A stretch of 64,000 nt of DNA, from contig NZ_WWEP01000010.1 in assembly GCF_009848495.1 (NCBI RefSeq), forward strand, positions 1 through 64,000, read 5' to 3'. Position 1 is the stretch's first letter. Each line of letters opens with the position of its first letter. Shown here one piece after another: positions 1-8,688 of this stretch. The DNA comes from Flavobacterium sp. MK4S-17 (GTDB lineage Bacteria > Bacteroidota > Bacteroidia > Flavobacteriales > Flavobacteriaceae). The notes beneath the pieces were generated by a model. It had not been told where the DNA came from. It did not search any database and saw nothing but the letters and a program-made list of their open reading frames with translations. The position numbers and the translations under genes were made by a program.

Positions 1-1110
1 CATGCTCTCATCAGTGCAGTTCGGCGTAGTACCCGTCTCAGCATAAATGTAAATGTCCTGGGTCGTGGTAATGATTGTACCCACAGGCAATAATGTACCT
101 GCACCACCGGGTGCTGTGCGATATACATTACCTGCACTCAATGCCGGAAGCTCATAACTTTCGCACATTGTAACATTGGCAGGTGTATCTGCCACAGGTA
201 AAGGTAAAATAGTTACCGTAAACATATTCTCATCAGTACAATTAGGAGTGGTAGCTGTTTCGGCAAAAATGTAAATATCCTGTGTAGAAGTTATTATAGT
301 ACCGGCAGGTAAAACTGTTCCTGCGCCACCTGGTGCTGTATGGTATGTATTCCCAGGATTTAATGGTGGCAGTTCATAACTATCACACATTGTAACATCA
401 GCAGGATTATCTGCTACAGGAATTGGCAGTATTGTAACTGTAAACATACTTTCATCTGTACAGTTGGGTGTTGTTCCTGTTTCAGCAAAAATGTAAATAT
501 CCTGAGTAGAAGTTATAAAGGTACCCGGCGCAAGGATTGTGCCTGCTCCGCCCGGCGCTGTATGGTATGTGTTTCCTGCACTTAAAGGCTGTAGTTCATA
601 ACTATCACACATTGTAACATTAGGCATAGTATCTGCCACAGGCAGTGGCACTATAGTTACTGTAAACATGCTTTCATCAGTACAGTTAGGAGTTGTTCCT
701 GTTTCGGCATAAATGTAAATATCCTGTGTAGCTGTAATAACAGTACCGGCAGGCAACACAGTGCCAGCGCCGCCCGGTGCTGTGTGATATGTATTTCCAG
801 CACTTAAAGGCTGTAGTTCATAACTATCACACACTGTAATATCAGCTATATTATCTGCTACAGGAGTCTGGTTTATGGTTACTGTAAAACTACCCTCACT
901 TGTACAATTAGGAGTTGTGCCAGATTCGGCATAAACATAAATATCCTGTGTAGCAGTAATAATAGTACCTGCAGGCAACATATTACCCTGACCGGCTGGC
1001 TGGTCATAATAATTACCGACAGTAAGCGGCTGCAATTCAAAAGAATCACATGCCTCTTCGTCTGCAGGTACAATAACCTGCGGTGTTGGTATTATAGAAA
1101 GATCAAAAGA
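1..1110 (-). repeat. Five tandem 222-bp coding repeats
   Basis: Unit boundaries fall at 1, 223, 445, 667 and 889, an exact 222-base (74-codon) period. The unit nearest the protein N-terminus (889-1110) is the most divergent. The other four are nearly identical in protein but differ at many third codon positions. The array continues to the window edge and may be longer. Confidence 0.93.
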
Positions 1111-2520
1111 TGTAGTGGCATAACACGCAGGGGCACTTGCACCCGAAACCCGCACATAAATAGTTTGGTTGGCTCCATTAAACGTTTCTGGAGTTGGTAT
1201 AACATCTGCTGCAGGATTACTGGTAGCGCCTGCCTGGGTAGTGTGATAGGTTACTACATAATCGATAGAACTCTGCCCTCCCAATATAACATCTTCCTCC
1301 TCAGTTAAGTCGAAAATTTCATCGCCGCTGTTATCAACATCACATTTTTGCTGATTTGATGGTGCAGTGGCAGTAGGCTCTAATGATACAACGAGTTCAA
1401 ATGTTGTTACGGTTGCACACCCTGTATTATAATCCTCCACCCTGGCATATATAGGAGTGTTAGGCTCTGCTGAATATGCCGAAAGCTGAGCAGCAGGTAT
1501 AATTCCATCATCATAACCATTTATTGCATCCTGATAGCTGGTAGCATAATAGGTAACAGGATAAAATGCAGGATTCAACCCATTAAGTATTATAGGTGTG
1601 TTTTGAGATATATCAAAAGTATAAGGCGGAGACAGCGATGTAACACAGAGCGCTATATCCGGAGCCGGCGTTATGGGCAACGGGCTTGGGCTGGTAACCG
1701 TTATTGTATCGGTAGGCTCATTTAAACAATCATTATTTAAAACCTTTACTGAGTACACTCCAGGCTGGTCAGCAACAATTGTATTTCCTGTTTCACTTAA
1801 AACTTCTGTACCCCTTGTCCACTCATAAACATTTTCATTATTATCAATATTTCCTGTAACATAAGCAAATATATTTTTTGTAGCACCAGGACAAAGTTCA
1901 AAATCACCACCAAGGGTAACATCACAAGGCACATCACAATTTAAAACCCCTGTAGGGTTGCTGTCATATATAGAACCTGTAAAGTTTATAGTAAAACCTG
2001 AGTTGGTAGCCGAAAAATTATTTACAAGAAGTATATAAGTTTCTCCTTCCAAAACCTGAAGCCAAGGCTCATAGGTAGCTGTTTCAGTACCAGTGTTTGG
2101 ATTAACACCAACCCCCGTATGACCTCTGACCGGGCTATAATTACATCTTAGAGGATCACCTAAATTCGCACCACAGTTACCTATTGGAGAACTGAAAGGC
2201 CCGTATAGAGCATAATCCCAATCTTCGTTCATATTAACCGGTACAATATTAAAACCAAATTCTCCTCCTGCCTGCATAGTAAAACTATACCAAACTGAAT
2301 TTGACTCCACAGTTGTGGCTCCTCCACCTCCACCTCCTAAACAGCCGGAACCGCCAGCCCCCGGAAAATCATCATCTCCAAGGCCATCAACAACACCTGT
2401 TTGCGGTGAGTCCTCACATATATGAACCGCCGTGGCACAATCGGGTGAAACCTGTGCCAATACCATATTACCTATAAAAAGAAATAAGCCAAGTATTAAT
2501 CTTTTAGTATTTTTTCTCAT
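1..2520 (-). CDS. Ig-like repeat surface protein, probable T9SS cargo, 3' end beyond window
   Basis: An open frame of 840 codons runs from ATG at 2520 to the window edge with no stop, so the C-terminus is missing. Residues 1-22 form a signal peptide (basic MRKNTKR, hydrophobic core, cleavage near LAQ). Next comes a Gly-rich segment and a region of about 130 residues resembling the beta-sandwich domains found near the N-terminus of secreted Bacteroidota proteins, then several Ig/PKD-like segments. Residues 471-840 are five tandem 74-residue units, each with two cysteines (in CDSYEL and PNCTDE) and the core TQDIYIYAET. This resembles the CHU_C-associated Ig-like repeats of T9SS-exported proteins. 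I infer export and surface display; the sorting domain that would prove it is not visible. The start lies 12 bases after the stop of the small secreted protein upstream, so the two are probably co-transcribed. No binding target can be inferred. Confidence 0.85.
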   Translation of the reverse strand, partial: MRKNTKRLILGLFLFIGNMVLAQVSPDCATAVHICEDSPQTGVVDGLGDDDFPGAGGSGCLGGGGGGATTVESNSVWYSFTMQAGGEFGFNIVPVNMNEDWDYALYGPFSSPIGNCGANLGDPLRCNYSPVRGHTGVGVNPNTGTETATYEPWLQVLEGETYILLVNNFSATNSGFTINFTGSIYDSNPTGVLNCDVPCDVTLGGDFELCPGATKNIFAYVTGNIDNNENVYEWTRGTEVLSETGNTIVADQPGVYSVKVLNNDCLNEPTDTITVTSPSPLPITPAPDIALCVTSLSPPYTFDISQNTPIILNGLNPAFYPVTYYATSYQDAINGYDDGIIPAAQLSAYSAEPNTPIYARVEDYNTGCATVTTFELVVSLEPTATAPSNQQKCDVDNSGDEIFDLTEEEDVILGGQSSIDYVVTYHTTQAGATSNPAADVIPTPETFNGANQTIYVRVSGASAPACYATTSFDLSIIPTPQVIVPADEEACDSFELQPLTVGNYYDQPAGQGNMLPAGTIITATQDIYVYAESGTTPNCTSEGSFTVTINQTPVADNIADITVCDSYELQPLSAGNTYHTAPGGAGTVLPAGTVITATQDIYIYAETGTTPNCTDESMFTVTIVPLPVADTMPNVTMCDSYELQPLSAGNTYHTAPGGAGTILAPGTFITSTQDIYIFAETGTTPNCTDESMFTVTILPIPVADNPADVTMCDSYELPPLNPGNTYHTAPGGAGTVLPAGTIITSTQDIYIFAETATTPNCTDENMFTVTILPLPVADTPANVTMCESYELPALSAGNVYRTAPGGAGTLLPVGTIITTTQDIYIYAETGTTPNCTDESM

Positions 2521-2532
2521 CTTAAAATCCAG

Positions 2533-2901
2533 TTACTTTAATTTTTCGATTTCACCATTATATAGCAGCTTGCCCTCAGAACCCAGTATATTTAAAATAT
2601 ACTTTCCAGGAGCAATATTTGGAATCCCTATTTTAAAAACACCGGAAGTGTTCGCATTAGTTTCCTGAGTATCTACAACTTCATTGTTTTTATTTTTGAC
2701 AACTATTGTTATATTCTGAGGTGAATCCAAATGGCATTCAAGCCTCATAGAAGTATAGAATACAGTATCGAGAACAACAATTTTATTTTCTGAAGACAGA
2801 CTGGTGGAGTTCACAGCCTGATTTTGCGAAGTTTTTTTTGTTTGTGCAAAGGCACAGGTTGTTAATAATAACATTATTAACGCCAAGTAATTAGTTTTCA
2901 T
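2533..2901 (-). CDS. Small secreted protein of unknown function
   Basis: A 122-residue protein. Residues 1-19 are a typical signal peptide (MKTNYLALIMLLLTTCAFAQ). The mature part is rich in beta-strand-like segments and ends in a run resembling the last strands of T9SS type-A sorting domains or DUF3244-like small Bacteroidota proteins (APGKYILNI, then a Gly turn and a basic end). I do not recognise a defined family. It sits directly upstream of the repeat surface protein with a 12-base gap, so a shared transcript and shared surface role are plausible. It could be a stand-alone accessory protein or a periplasmic protein. Confidence 0.7.
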   Translation of the reverse strand: MKTNYLALIMLLLTTCAFAQTKKTSQNQAVNSTSLSSENKIVVLDTVFYTSMRLECHLDSPQNITIVVKNKNNEVVDTQETNANTSGVFKIGIPNIAPGKYILNILGSEGKLLYNGEIEKLK

Positions 2902-3086
2902 AACTTATTTGAGGTTTAGGACGCGAAATTTACATAAATTTGACATAAGAAAAACGTTAAATTTCAGTTTTCTTAATATATAACAGATATACATATATTT
3001 TCCCTACCTGAACATTAAAAAACTATTTGGTTTAAATTATGCTGTTGTAAATACCTGCTTTAAAAGTAAAATCCAACTTTTATAAT

Positions 3087-3094
3087 TATCTTTG
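3087..3094 (+). promoter_or_regulatory. Bacteroidota -7 element upstream of folE
   Basis: TATCTTTG matches the TAnnTTTG -7 consensus and lies 34 bases before the folE start. No convincing -33 TTG is seen at the usual distance. Confidence 0.55.
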
Positions 3095-3127
3095 CCACCT
3101 GATTTTTACTATTAAATATTTATATTA

Positions 3128-3793
3128 ATGGCTTACGATTTTAAAGACGAAATTGGAGACAACCATATTGCCACAAATTTCAATACACCACTGCGCCCGG
3201 ATGCTTTTGACCTGACGGACGAGCAAAAAATAGAATCAATTAAAAAAGATGTAGAGAACATACTGAACACGCTTGGTATGGACTTGACGGATGACAGCCT
3301 TAAAGGCACACCCAACCGTGTTGCAAAAATGTTTGTAAAGGAAATTTTCGAAGGGCTTAACCCTGCTAAAAAACCCGGCTCATCTACATTTGAAAACAAA
3401 TACAAGTATGGCGAAATGCTTGTTGAAAAAAATATAACCATATATTCTACCTGCGAGCATCACCTGTTGCCCATTGTAGGCCGTGCGCATGTGGCTTATA
3501 TTTCCAACGGTACTGTTGTAGGACTATCTAAAATGAACCGCATTGTTGACTTTTATGCAAAAAGGCCGCAGGTACAGGAAAGGCTTACCATACAAATAGT
3601 AGAGGAACTTAAAAAAGTACTTAATACACAGGATGTTGCCTGCGTGATTGATGCCAAGCACCTTTGTGTTAACTCAAGAGGCATACGCGATATTGAAAGC
3701 AGTACTGTTACCTCTGAATTTGGCGGTAAATTTAAAGACGAAAACGTAAAAAGGGAATTTTTAGATTACATTAAACTGGATACCCAGTTTTAA
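3128..3793 (+). CDS. folE: GTP cyclohydrolase I
   Basis: Converts GTP to 7,8-dihydroneopterin triphosphate, the first step of tetrahydrofolate (and pterin) synthesis, in the cytosol. The 221-residue length is normal for the family. The zinc site is intact: Cys109 and His112 in the CEHH motif and Cys180 in HLCVNSRG. The GTP-binding stretch around [20 protein letters not shown] is also present. A divergent N-terminal extension of about 35 residues precedes the conserved core, as is common in this family. The start ATG follows a TAnnTTTG promoter. cysS begins 17 bases after the stop, so the two are likely co-transcribed with yidD. Confidence 0.97.
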   Translation: MAYDFKDEIGDNHIATNFNTPLRPDAFDLTDEQKIESIKKDVENILNTLGMDLTDDSLKGTPNRVAKMFVKEIFEGLNPAKKPGSSTFENKYKYGEMLVEKNITIYSTCEHHLLPIVGRAHVAYISNGTVVGLSKMNRIVDFYAKRPQVQERLTIQIVEELKKVLNTQDVACVIDAKHLCVNSRGIRDIESSTVTSEFGGKFKDENVKREFLDYIKLDTQF

Positions 3794-3810
3794 TATTTAA
3801 AATATATTTT

Positions 3811-5292
3811 ATGCACTTATACCAAAACCAGGAACTAAAAATCTACAATTCGCTAAGCGGTGAAAAAGAAGTTTTTTCACCTATACATGAAGGTAATGTG
3901 GGAATGTATGTGTGCGGCCCCACTGTTTACAGTAATGTGCACCTTGGCAATTGCCGGACTTTTATTTCGTTTGACCTGGTTTTCAGGTACCTGAAACACC
4001 TGGGCTATAAGGTAAGGTATGTGCGTAATATTACCGATGTGGGACACATTGAAGATGATGCTGATGAAGGGGAAGATAAAATAGCAAAAAAGGCAAGGCT
4101 GGAAAAACTTGAACCTATGGAGATAGTACAGCAGTATTCTGTTGACTTTCACCAGATAATGGAACTATTCAACACCCTGCCACCAAGTATAGAGCCAACC
4201 GCAACCGGGCATATAATTGAACAAATAGAAACCATTAAACAGATACTTTATAATGGTTTTGCCTATGAGTCAAACGGCTCTGTATATTTTGACGTGGTTA
4301 AGTTTAATGAAAACAACCATTATGGCAAACTAAGCGGGAGGAATATTGACGATATGCTTGCCAATACCCGTGAGCTTTCTGGCCAGACCGAGAAAAGAAA
4401 CCCGCAGGACTTTGCGCTTTGGAAAAAAGCAGAGCCACAGCACATAATGCGCTGGCCATCACCCTGGGGAGATGGTTTTCCCGGATGGCACCTTGAGTGT
4501 ACCTCAATGAGTACAAAATATTTAGGCAACCATTTTGATATTCACGGCGGTGGTATGGATTTAAAATTTCCGCACCACGAATGTGAAATCGCACAAAATG
4601 AAGCCTGCACCGGGGAAACTCCCGTAAATTACTGGATGCACGCCAATATGCTTACACTTAACGGTAAAAAAATGTCGAAATCCACAGGCAATAATATATT
4701 ACCAAGAGAAATATTTTCAGGCAATAATGACAAGCTAAGCAAATCATTCAGCCCTGTTGTTACACGCTTTTTTATGTTGCAGGCACATTACAGGAGCATA
4801 CTCGATTTTTCCAACGATGCCATTATAGCTGCCGAAAAAGGCTTTAACCGCCTTATGGAAGCCATAGAGGTATTAAAGGAAATAAAGCCTTCAGGCTCAT
4901 CATCACTAAATATAGCCGAATGGAGGCAATTGTGCTATGATGCCATGAACGATGACTTTAACAGCCCCATACTTATTGCCCAGCTTTTTGAGGCTGTACG
5001 CTATATTAACCTCTTAAAGGACGGAAAGGAAACTATTACACAAAATGACCTTGAACTGTTAAGCAATACACTAAATGCATTTATTTTTGATGTACTTGGG
5101 CTTAAAGATGAAGCTGCCGATGATGATAACAATAACAAACTGGAGGGTGTAGTAAATATGCTTATCGGTATGAGGAATGAAGCAAGGGCCAATAAAGATT
5201 TTGCGCTTTCAGACCAAATAAGGGACCAGTTGAAGGTGTTAGGCATAGAGCTAAAAGATTCTAAAGAAGGGACTACCTTTTCAATACAGTAA
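3811..5292 (+). CDS. cysS: Cysteinyl-tRNA synthetase
   Basis: Charges tRNA-Cys with cysteine in the cytosol. The 493-residue class I synthetase has the N-terminal CGPTVY motif with zinc-ligand Cys35, the HIGH-type signature HLGN at residues 44-47, further zinc-site residues in WHLECTSMS and [11 protein letters not shown], and the KMSKS loop at 287-291. The C-terminal DALR-like helical domain ends normally. The stop is followed after one base by the TTG start of yidD, so translation is likely coupled. Confidence 0.97.
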   Translation: MHLYQNQELKIYNSLSGEKEVFSPIHEGNVGMYVCGPTVYSNVHLGNCRTFISFDLVFRYLKHLGYKVRYVRNITDVGHIEDDADEGEDKIAKKARLEKLEPMEIVQQYSVDFHQIMELFNTLPPSIEPTATGHIIEQIETIKQILYNGFAYESNGSVYFDVVKFNENNHYGKLSGRNIDDMLANTRELSGQTEKRNPQDFALWKKAEPQHIMRWPSPWGDGFPGWHLECTSMSTKYLGNHFDIHGGGMDLKFPHHECEIAQNEACTGETPVNYWMHANMLTLNGKKMSKSTGNNILPREIFSGNNDKLSKSFSPVVTRFFMLQAHYRSILDFSNDAIIAAEKGFNRLMEAIEVLKEIKPSGSSSLNIAEWRQLCYDAMNDDFNSPILIAQLFEAVRYINLLKDGKETITQNDLELLSNTLNAFIFDVLGLKDEAADDDNNNKLEGVVNMLIGMRNEARANKDFALSDQIRDQLKVLGIELKDSKEGTTFSIQ

Positions 5293-5293
5293 T

Positions 5294-5545
5294 TTGAAAG
5301 CAGGAAAAATTCTAATACTACCTTTTATAGCGCTAATCCGTTTTTATCAGGCGGCAATATCCCCTTTTACACCTTCAGCCTGCCGGTACACGCCCACCTG
5401 TTCACATTATGCCGTTGAAGCATTGCAAAGTCACGGCCTTTTTAAAGGAAGCTGGCTAAGTATTAAGCGTATAGCACGATGCCACCCGTGGGGCGGTCGG
5501 GGTTATGACCCTGTACCGGAAAAAAGCGCACACAAACATTCCTGA
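5294..5545 (+). CDS. yidD: Membrane protein insertion efficiency factor YidD
   Basis: A small membrane-associated protein of 83 residues that in other bacteria assists YidC-dependent insertion of inner-membrane proteins. The family signature is complete: the RFYQAAISP amphipathic segment, [11 protein letters not shown] with its paired cysteines, [12 protein letters not shown] and GYDPVP. The start is TTG, one base after the cysS stop; no ATG could supply the conserved N-terminus. yidC itself lies at the far end of this window. lgt follows 62 bases downstream. Confidence 0.94.
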   Translation: MKAGKILILPFIALIRFYQAAISPFTPSACRYTPTCSHYAVEALQSHGLFKGSWLSIKRIARCHPWGGRGYDPVPEKSAHKHS

Positions 5546-5607
5546 TGATTATACATTTTTGACTGTAATTTATTTATTTTTACGGTCAACTTAATAAAAC
5601 ATAATAC

Positions 5608-6549
5608 ATGACTCACACTTTAAGCATTATATGGAACCCATCAGAAGGCTTTAACCTTGGGCCGGCAATGATCCGCTATTACAGCCTTATGTTTGTTGTG
5701 GCTTTCGGGCTGGGCTGGTTTATAATGAAAAAGATATTTGAACGTGAAGGCGAATCAATGGAAAAGCTGGACAAGCTTTTTATATATACATTGGTTGCTA
5801 CCCTGCTTGGTGCAAGGCTTGGGCATGTATTTTTTTATGACTGGGATTATTTTAAAAACCATCCTGAAGAAATACTGCTTCCTTTTCGTTTCAGCCCTGA
5901 ATTTGAGTTTACAGGGTTTGCCGGGCTGGCGAGCCACGGTGCTGCTATTGCCATAATACTTACCATGATATATTACAGCAGGAAAATAATTCACCGCCCA
6001 TTGCTATGGATGCTGGACAGGGTGGTTATACCTGTTACCAGCGGAGGTATTTTTGTAAGGCTCGGTAACTTTTTTAACAGTGAGATTTTAGGCAAAGCCA
6101 CCACCGAAGATGTACCAACTGCCGTAAAATTTATAAGGGGCGAAGACTGGCTTAATAAAGGTGACGCTATTCGTGTTACGGGCCAAAAAGATTATAATAA
6201 GGCTTATGATTTAATACAAAATGACCCTCAGTTTAGCGATATACTGGCAAAAATACCTTTCAGGCATCCCGCGCAATTGTATGAAGCTTTTGGCTATGTT
6301 TTTGTTTTCCTGATAATATACTTTATGTATTGGAAAACCGATGCACGCAAAAAGCATGGATTGATTTTTGGTGTGTTTCTTGTATTGCTTTGGTCTGTAC
6401 GTTTTATAGTAGAATTTGTAAAGGAAAGCCAAGGCGGTTTTGAAGGTGAAAATCCAATATTGTTAACTGGGCAATGGTTAAGCATACCATTTATACTGGC
6501 AGGCTTTTACCTTATATTTACCGCTAAAAACAGGACTGAAACTTTATAA
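5608..6549 (+). CDS. lgt: Prolipoprotein diacylglyceryl transferase
   Basis: Transfers diacylglycerol from phosphatidylglycerol to the lipobox cysteine of prolipoproteins in the inner membrane, the first step of lipoprotein maturation. At 313 residues it is of usual size and has about seven membrane segments. The signature GGIFVRLGNFFNSE contains the conserved Arg and Asn, and FRHPAQLYEA carries the second conserved His/Arg region. A roughly 40-residue hydrophilic insert separates these two motifs, which is common in Bacteroidota Lgt. A strong bidirectional hairpin follows the stop. Confidence 0.96.
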   Translation: MTHTLSIIWNPSEGFNLGPAMIRYYSLMFVVAFGLGWFIMKKIFEREGESMEKLDKLFIYTLVATLLGARLGHVFFYDWDYFKNHPEEILLPFRFSPEFEFTGFAGLASHGAAIAIILTMIYYSRKIIHRPLLWMLDRVVIPVTSGGIFVRLGNFFNSEILGKATTEDVPTAVKFIRGEDWLNKGDAIRVTGQKDYNKAYDLIQNDPQFSDILAKIPFRHPAQLYEAFGYVFVFLIIYFMYWKTDARKKHGLIFGVFLVLLWSVRFIVEFVKESQGGFEGENPILLTGQWLSIPFILAGFYLIFTAKNRTETL

Positions 6550-6566
6550 ATATACTAAATCAATAA

Positions 6567-6603
6567 AATAAAAGCCGTTCTTTAAAGGAACGGCTTTTAT
6601 TTT
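6567..6603. terminator. Bidirectional terminator between lgt and tonB
   Basis: A perfect 11-bp stem (AAAAGCCGTTC / GAACGGCTTTT) with a 7-base loop, flanked by A and T tracts. It lies between two converging transcription units. Confidence 0.9.
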
Positions 6604-6630
6604 TGCATTACATTATTTTTCTGAACCTGA

Positions 6631-7431
6631 CTAATCGCCAAGTTTAAAGTTAACCACAATAAAACCTATTTGTGTATTAGGTGCTTTCTCATCTAAATTC
6701 CATCGGTATTTAAATGCTGTTTCCCTTGCCGCTTTTAAAAGGCAGGAGGCGTTGTTAGTTGTTCCCTGTACACCGGGTGTTGTTTTAACAACTCTGCCTG
6801 TTTTATCTACTTCTATCTTAACAACAACTGTTCCTTCTTCATTGCAATCCTGCTGAACTTTACCTGTAGAAACTATCGACCTCCCGTTTAGTCCATATTT
6901 TTTTCCTGAACCATTACCACCGCCGCCTCCATAATAGGCACTGGCGTAGGGGTCTCCATCCGGGCTGCCTTTATCTCCTGCCTGATTATCATCACCCTCG
7001 CCGCCTTGTGCTTTTCCATCACTCTTAGGCCCGTTTATAAGACTGTTCAATGCATCTGTTGTACTTTTAGAAGGTGTAGGCGCAGGTTCCTTTTTAGGTT
7101 TTTCAGGCTGTTTTTCTTTTGGTTTTTCCGGTTTGGGTTTTTCTTTTGTAATAACAGGCGCATCCGTTTCATCTTGGGTAATTACATCTTCGGTAACAGG
7201 AGTTGGGTCCGGTGCAGACTCTGACGGCTGTGGTGCCGATGCTACAGGCTCTGTAGGCTGAATGTCGCCTGAACCAAACTCAGTAGTACCAAAATTAATG
7301 GCAATACCATTTTCAGGTGGCGGATCCATATATGTCATCCCGAAAAAGAAACATAAAAGCAGTAATACCACAAATATTGCAGTTGTGATAGCAAATGATT
7401 TCTTTTCATGTTCTGTTTCCAAATACTTCAT
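6631..7431 (-). CDS. TonB-family energy transducer
   Basis: A 266-residue inner-membrane-anchored periplasmic protein expected to transmit proton-motive force from ExbB/ExbD to the outer membrane. A short cytosolic N-terminus precedes one membrane segment (about residues 14-33), then a long Pro/Lys/Glu-rich linker (about 60-125), a Gly-rich hinge (near YYGGGGGNGSG), and a C-terminal domain of about 85 residues with TonB/AgmX-like spacing (VVVKIEVDKTGRVV, a Cys-containing helix, FKYRWN). The last gene of exbB-exbD-tonB, it starts 6 bases after the exbD stop. The C-terminal domain looks as close to the AgmX/PglI type of gliding systems as to classic siderophore TonB, so its outer-membrane partner is uncertain. 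Confidence 0.85.
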   Translation of the reverse strand: MKYLETEHEKKSFAITTAIFVVLLLLCFFFGMTYMDPPPENGIAINFGTTEFGSGDIQPTEPVASAPQPSESAPDPTPVTEDVITQDETDAPVITKEKPKPEKPKEKQPEKPKKEPAPTPSKSTTDALNSLINGPKSDGKAQGGEGDDNQAGDKGSPDGDPYASAYYGGGGGNGSGKKYGLNGRSIVSTGKVQQDCNEEGTVVVKIEVDKTGRVVKTTPGVQGTTNNASCLLKAARETAFKYRWNLDEKAPNTQIGFIVVNFKLGD

Positions 7432-7437
7432 AAAAAA

Positions 7438-7830
7438 TTATTTAGGATCTACGGCAAGAACAATTTTAAACTGGTTCCTGTAAGCAATATCCATAACAGC
7501 TACTGCATTTTCTATAGGCACCCCCTGCTCTGCCCTTAATATAATCGCTTTGCCTTCATCGGCAGCCAAAAGCGATTTAAGCTTTGCTTCAAGGTTATCT
7601 TTGGCAACAGGTTCCTTATCTATATAATACTCCAGCTCTTTGGTAATGTTAACCGAAACATTTTGGTTATTATTTGTTTTTCCTTTTGCCTTCGGCAAAT
7701 TAAGGTCAAGTGCATTTGTTGTTACCATTGTAGAGGTAAGCATGAAAAATATCAATAACAGGAAAACTATATCTGTCATTGATGACATATTGAATTCGGG
7801 CGTTACCCTGTTTCTGCTCCTAAACTTCAT
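7438..7830 (-). CDS. exbD: ExbD/TolR-family proton-channel subunit
   Basis: A 130-residue inner-membrane protein with one N-terminal transmembrane helix and a periplasmic domain. The proton-carrying aspartate is Asp20 in NMSSMTDIVFLLLIFFM, as expected for ExbD/TolR. It partners the ExbB-like protein encoded 2 bases upstream and energises the TonB-like protein encoded downstream. Only one exbD copy is present here, while many flavobacterial clusters carry two. Confidence 0.93.
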   Translation of the reverse strand: MKFRSRNRVTPEFNMSSMTDIVFLLLIFFMLTSTMVTTNALDLNLPKAKGKTNNNQNVSVNITKELEYYIDKEPVAKDNLEAKLKSLLAADEGKAIILRAEQGVPIENAVAVMDIAYRNQFKIVLAVDPK

Positions 7831-7832
7831 AA

Positions 7833-8543
7833 TTATACCGGGTCATTTAATAAATCCAGGAATTCAACCGCATTAGCTTCCATCTGGTTAACTATCTTAT
7901 CCGTTTTCACCACAAGGTGGTTATAGCCTATGTATGCAAAAATACCCACTATAAGCCCCACAACTGTAGTTGTCATGGCGGTATATATACCACTTGCAAG
8001 CGCACCTACTTCAATTTGCCCACCACCGCTTGCTATTTCATGAAACGCAAGTATCATACCAACCACGGTACCCAAAAACCCAATCATAGGGCCTGCACCG
8101 GATATGGTTGCCAGTATACTTACATTTTTTTCAAGATTATAAATTTCCAGTTTACCTGCATTTTCTATGGCGCTGTTTATATCTTCAAGCGGCTTGCCTA
8201 TGCGGGTTATACCCTTTTCAATCAGCCTTGATACGGGTGAGTTGGTATGCTGGCATAAAAGTTTGGCACTATCAAAACGCCTATGGGTTATATGGTCACG
8301 AATCTGGTTCATAAAGCCCTTATCAATTTTAGAAGCTGCCTTAAGGGCAAGTGCCCTTTCAATATAAAGATAAATTGCCACAAAGAACAGCAGCCCCAGC
8401 ACTATCATAATAATCTGCCCCCCAATACCGCCACTTGTAAGCAAGTCCCAAATTGATAATGTTTTTTCGGTTGGCGTTGCCATCTCATTAGCAAGCGCAT
8501 CACTGGCCACAGAAAGGCTGTCGGCATTCTGAATGTTTACCAT
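7833..8543 (-). CDS. exbB: MotA/TolQ/ExbB proton-channel family protein
   Basis: A 236-residue inner-membrane protein with three membrane segments (about residues 40-62, 140-165 and 185-210). The conserved core around ISGAGPMIGFLGTVVGM and the TTTVVGLIVG helix is present. It forms the proton channel with ExbD. First gene of the exbB-exbD-tonB operon; no clear TAnnTTTG element was found upstream. An N-terminal polar stretch of about 35 residues precedes the first helix. Confidence 0.94.
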   Translation of the reverse strand: MVNIQNADSLSVASDALANEMATPTEKTLSIWDLLTSGGIGGQIIMIVLGLLFFVAIYLYIERALALKAASKIDKGFMNQIRDHITHRRFDSAKLLCQHTNSPVSRLIEKGITRIGKPLEDINSAIENAGKLEIYNLEKNVSILATISGAGPMIGFLGTVVGMILAFHEIASGGGQIEVGALASGIYTAMTTTVVGLIVGIFAYIGYNHLVVKTDKIVNQMEANAVEFLDLLNDPV

Positions 8544-8639
8544 ATAAAAATCAGCTTTAAAATTATCCTTTAAAAATTAACGCTAATATAGTTTAAAAAT
8601 TGCTAAGCACATAAATGTATTAGTACAGTATTAATTAAA

Positions 8640-8678
8640 AAAAGAAGCCCGGCTATAAGGCCGGGCTTCTTTTTTTAT
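8640..8678 (-). terminator. Terminator of secDF
   Basis: A 12-bp GC-rich stem (AAGAAGCCCGGC / GCCGGGCTTCTT) with a 6-base loop and a T tract, located immediately after the secDF stop on the minus strand. Confidence 0.92.
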
Positions 8679-8688
8679 GTGGTGCAGG

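Noticed and set aside
879..1073. A 64-codon open frame on the minus strand within the repeat gene
   Set aside because: It lies in another frame of the long repeat protein and has no signal, start context or family match.
1..1110. Direct repeats that could be a CRISPR array
   Set aside because: The 222-base units are coding, in frame and without unique spacers; they are protein-domain repeats.
2902..3127. Possible riboswitch upstream of folE
   Set aside because: No conserved stem-loop pattern could be made out; only a -7 box is supported.
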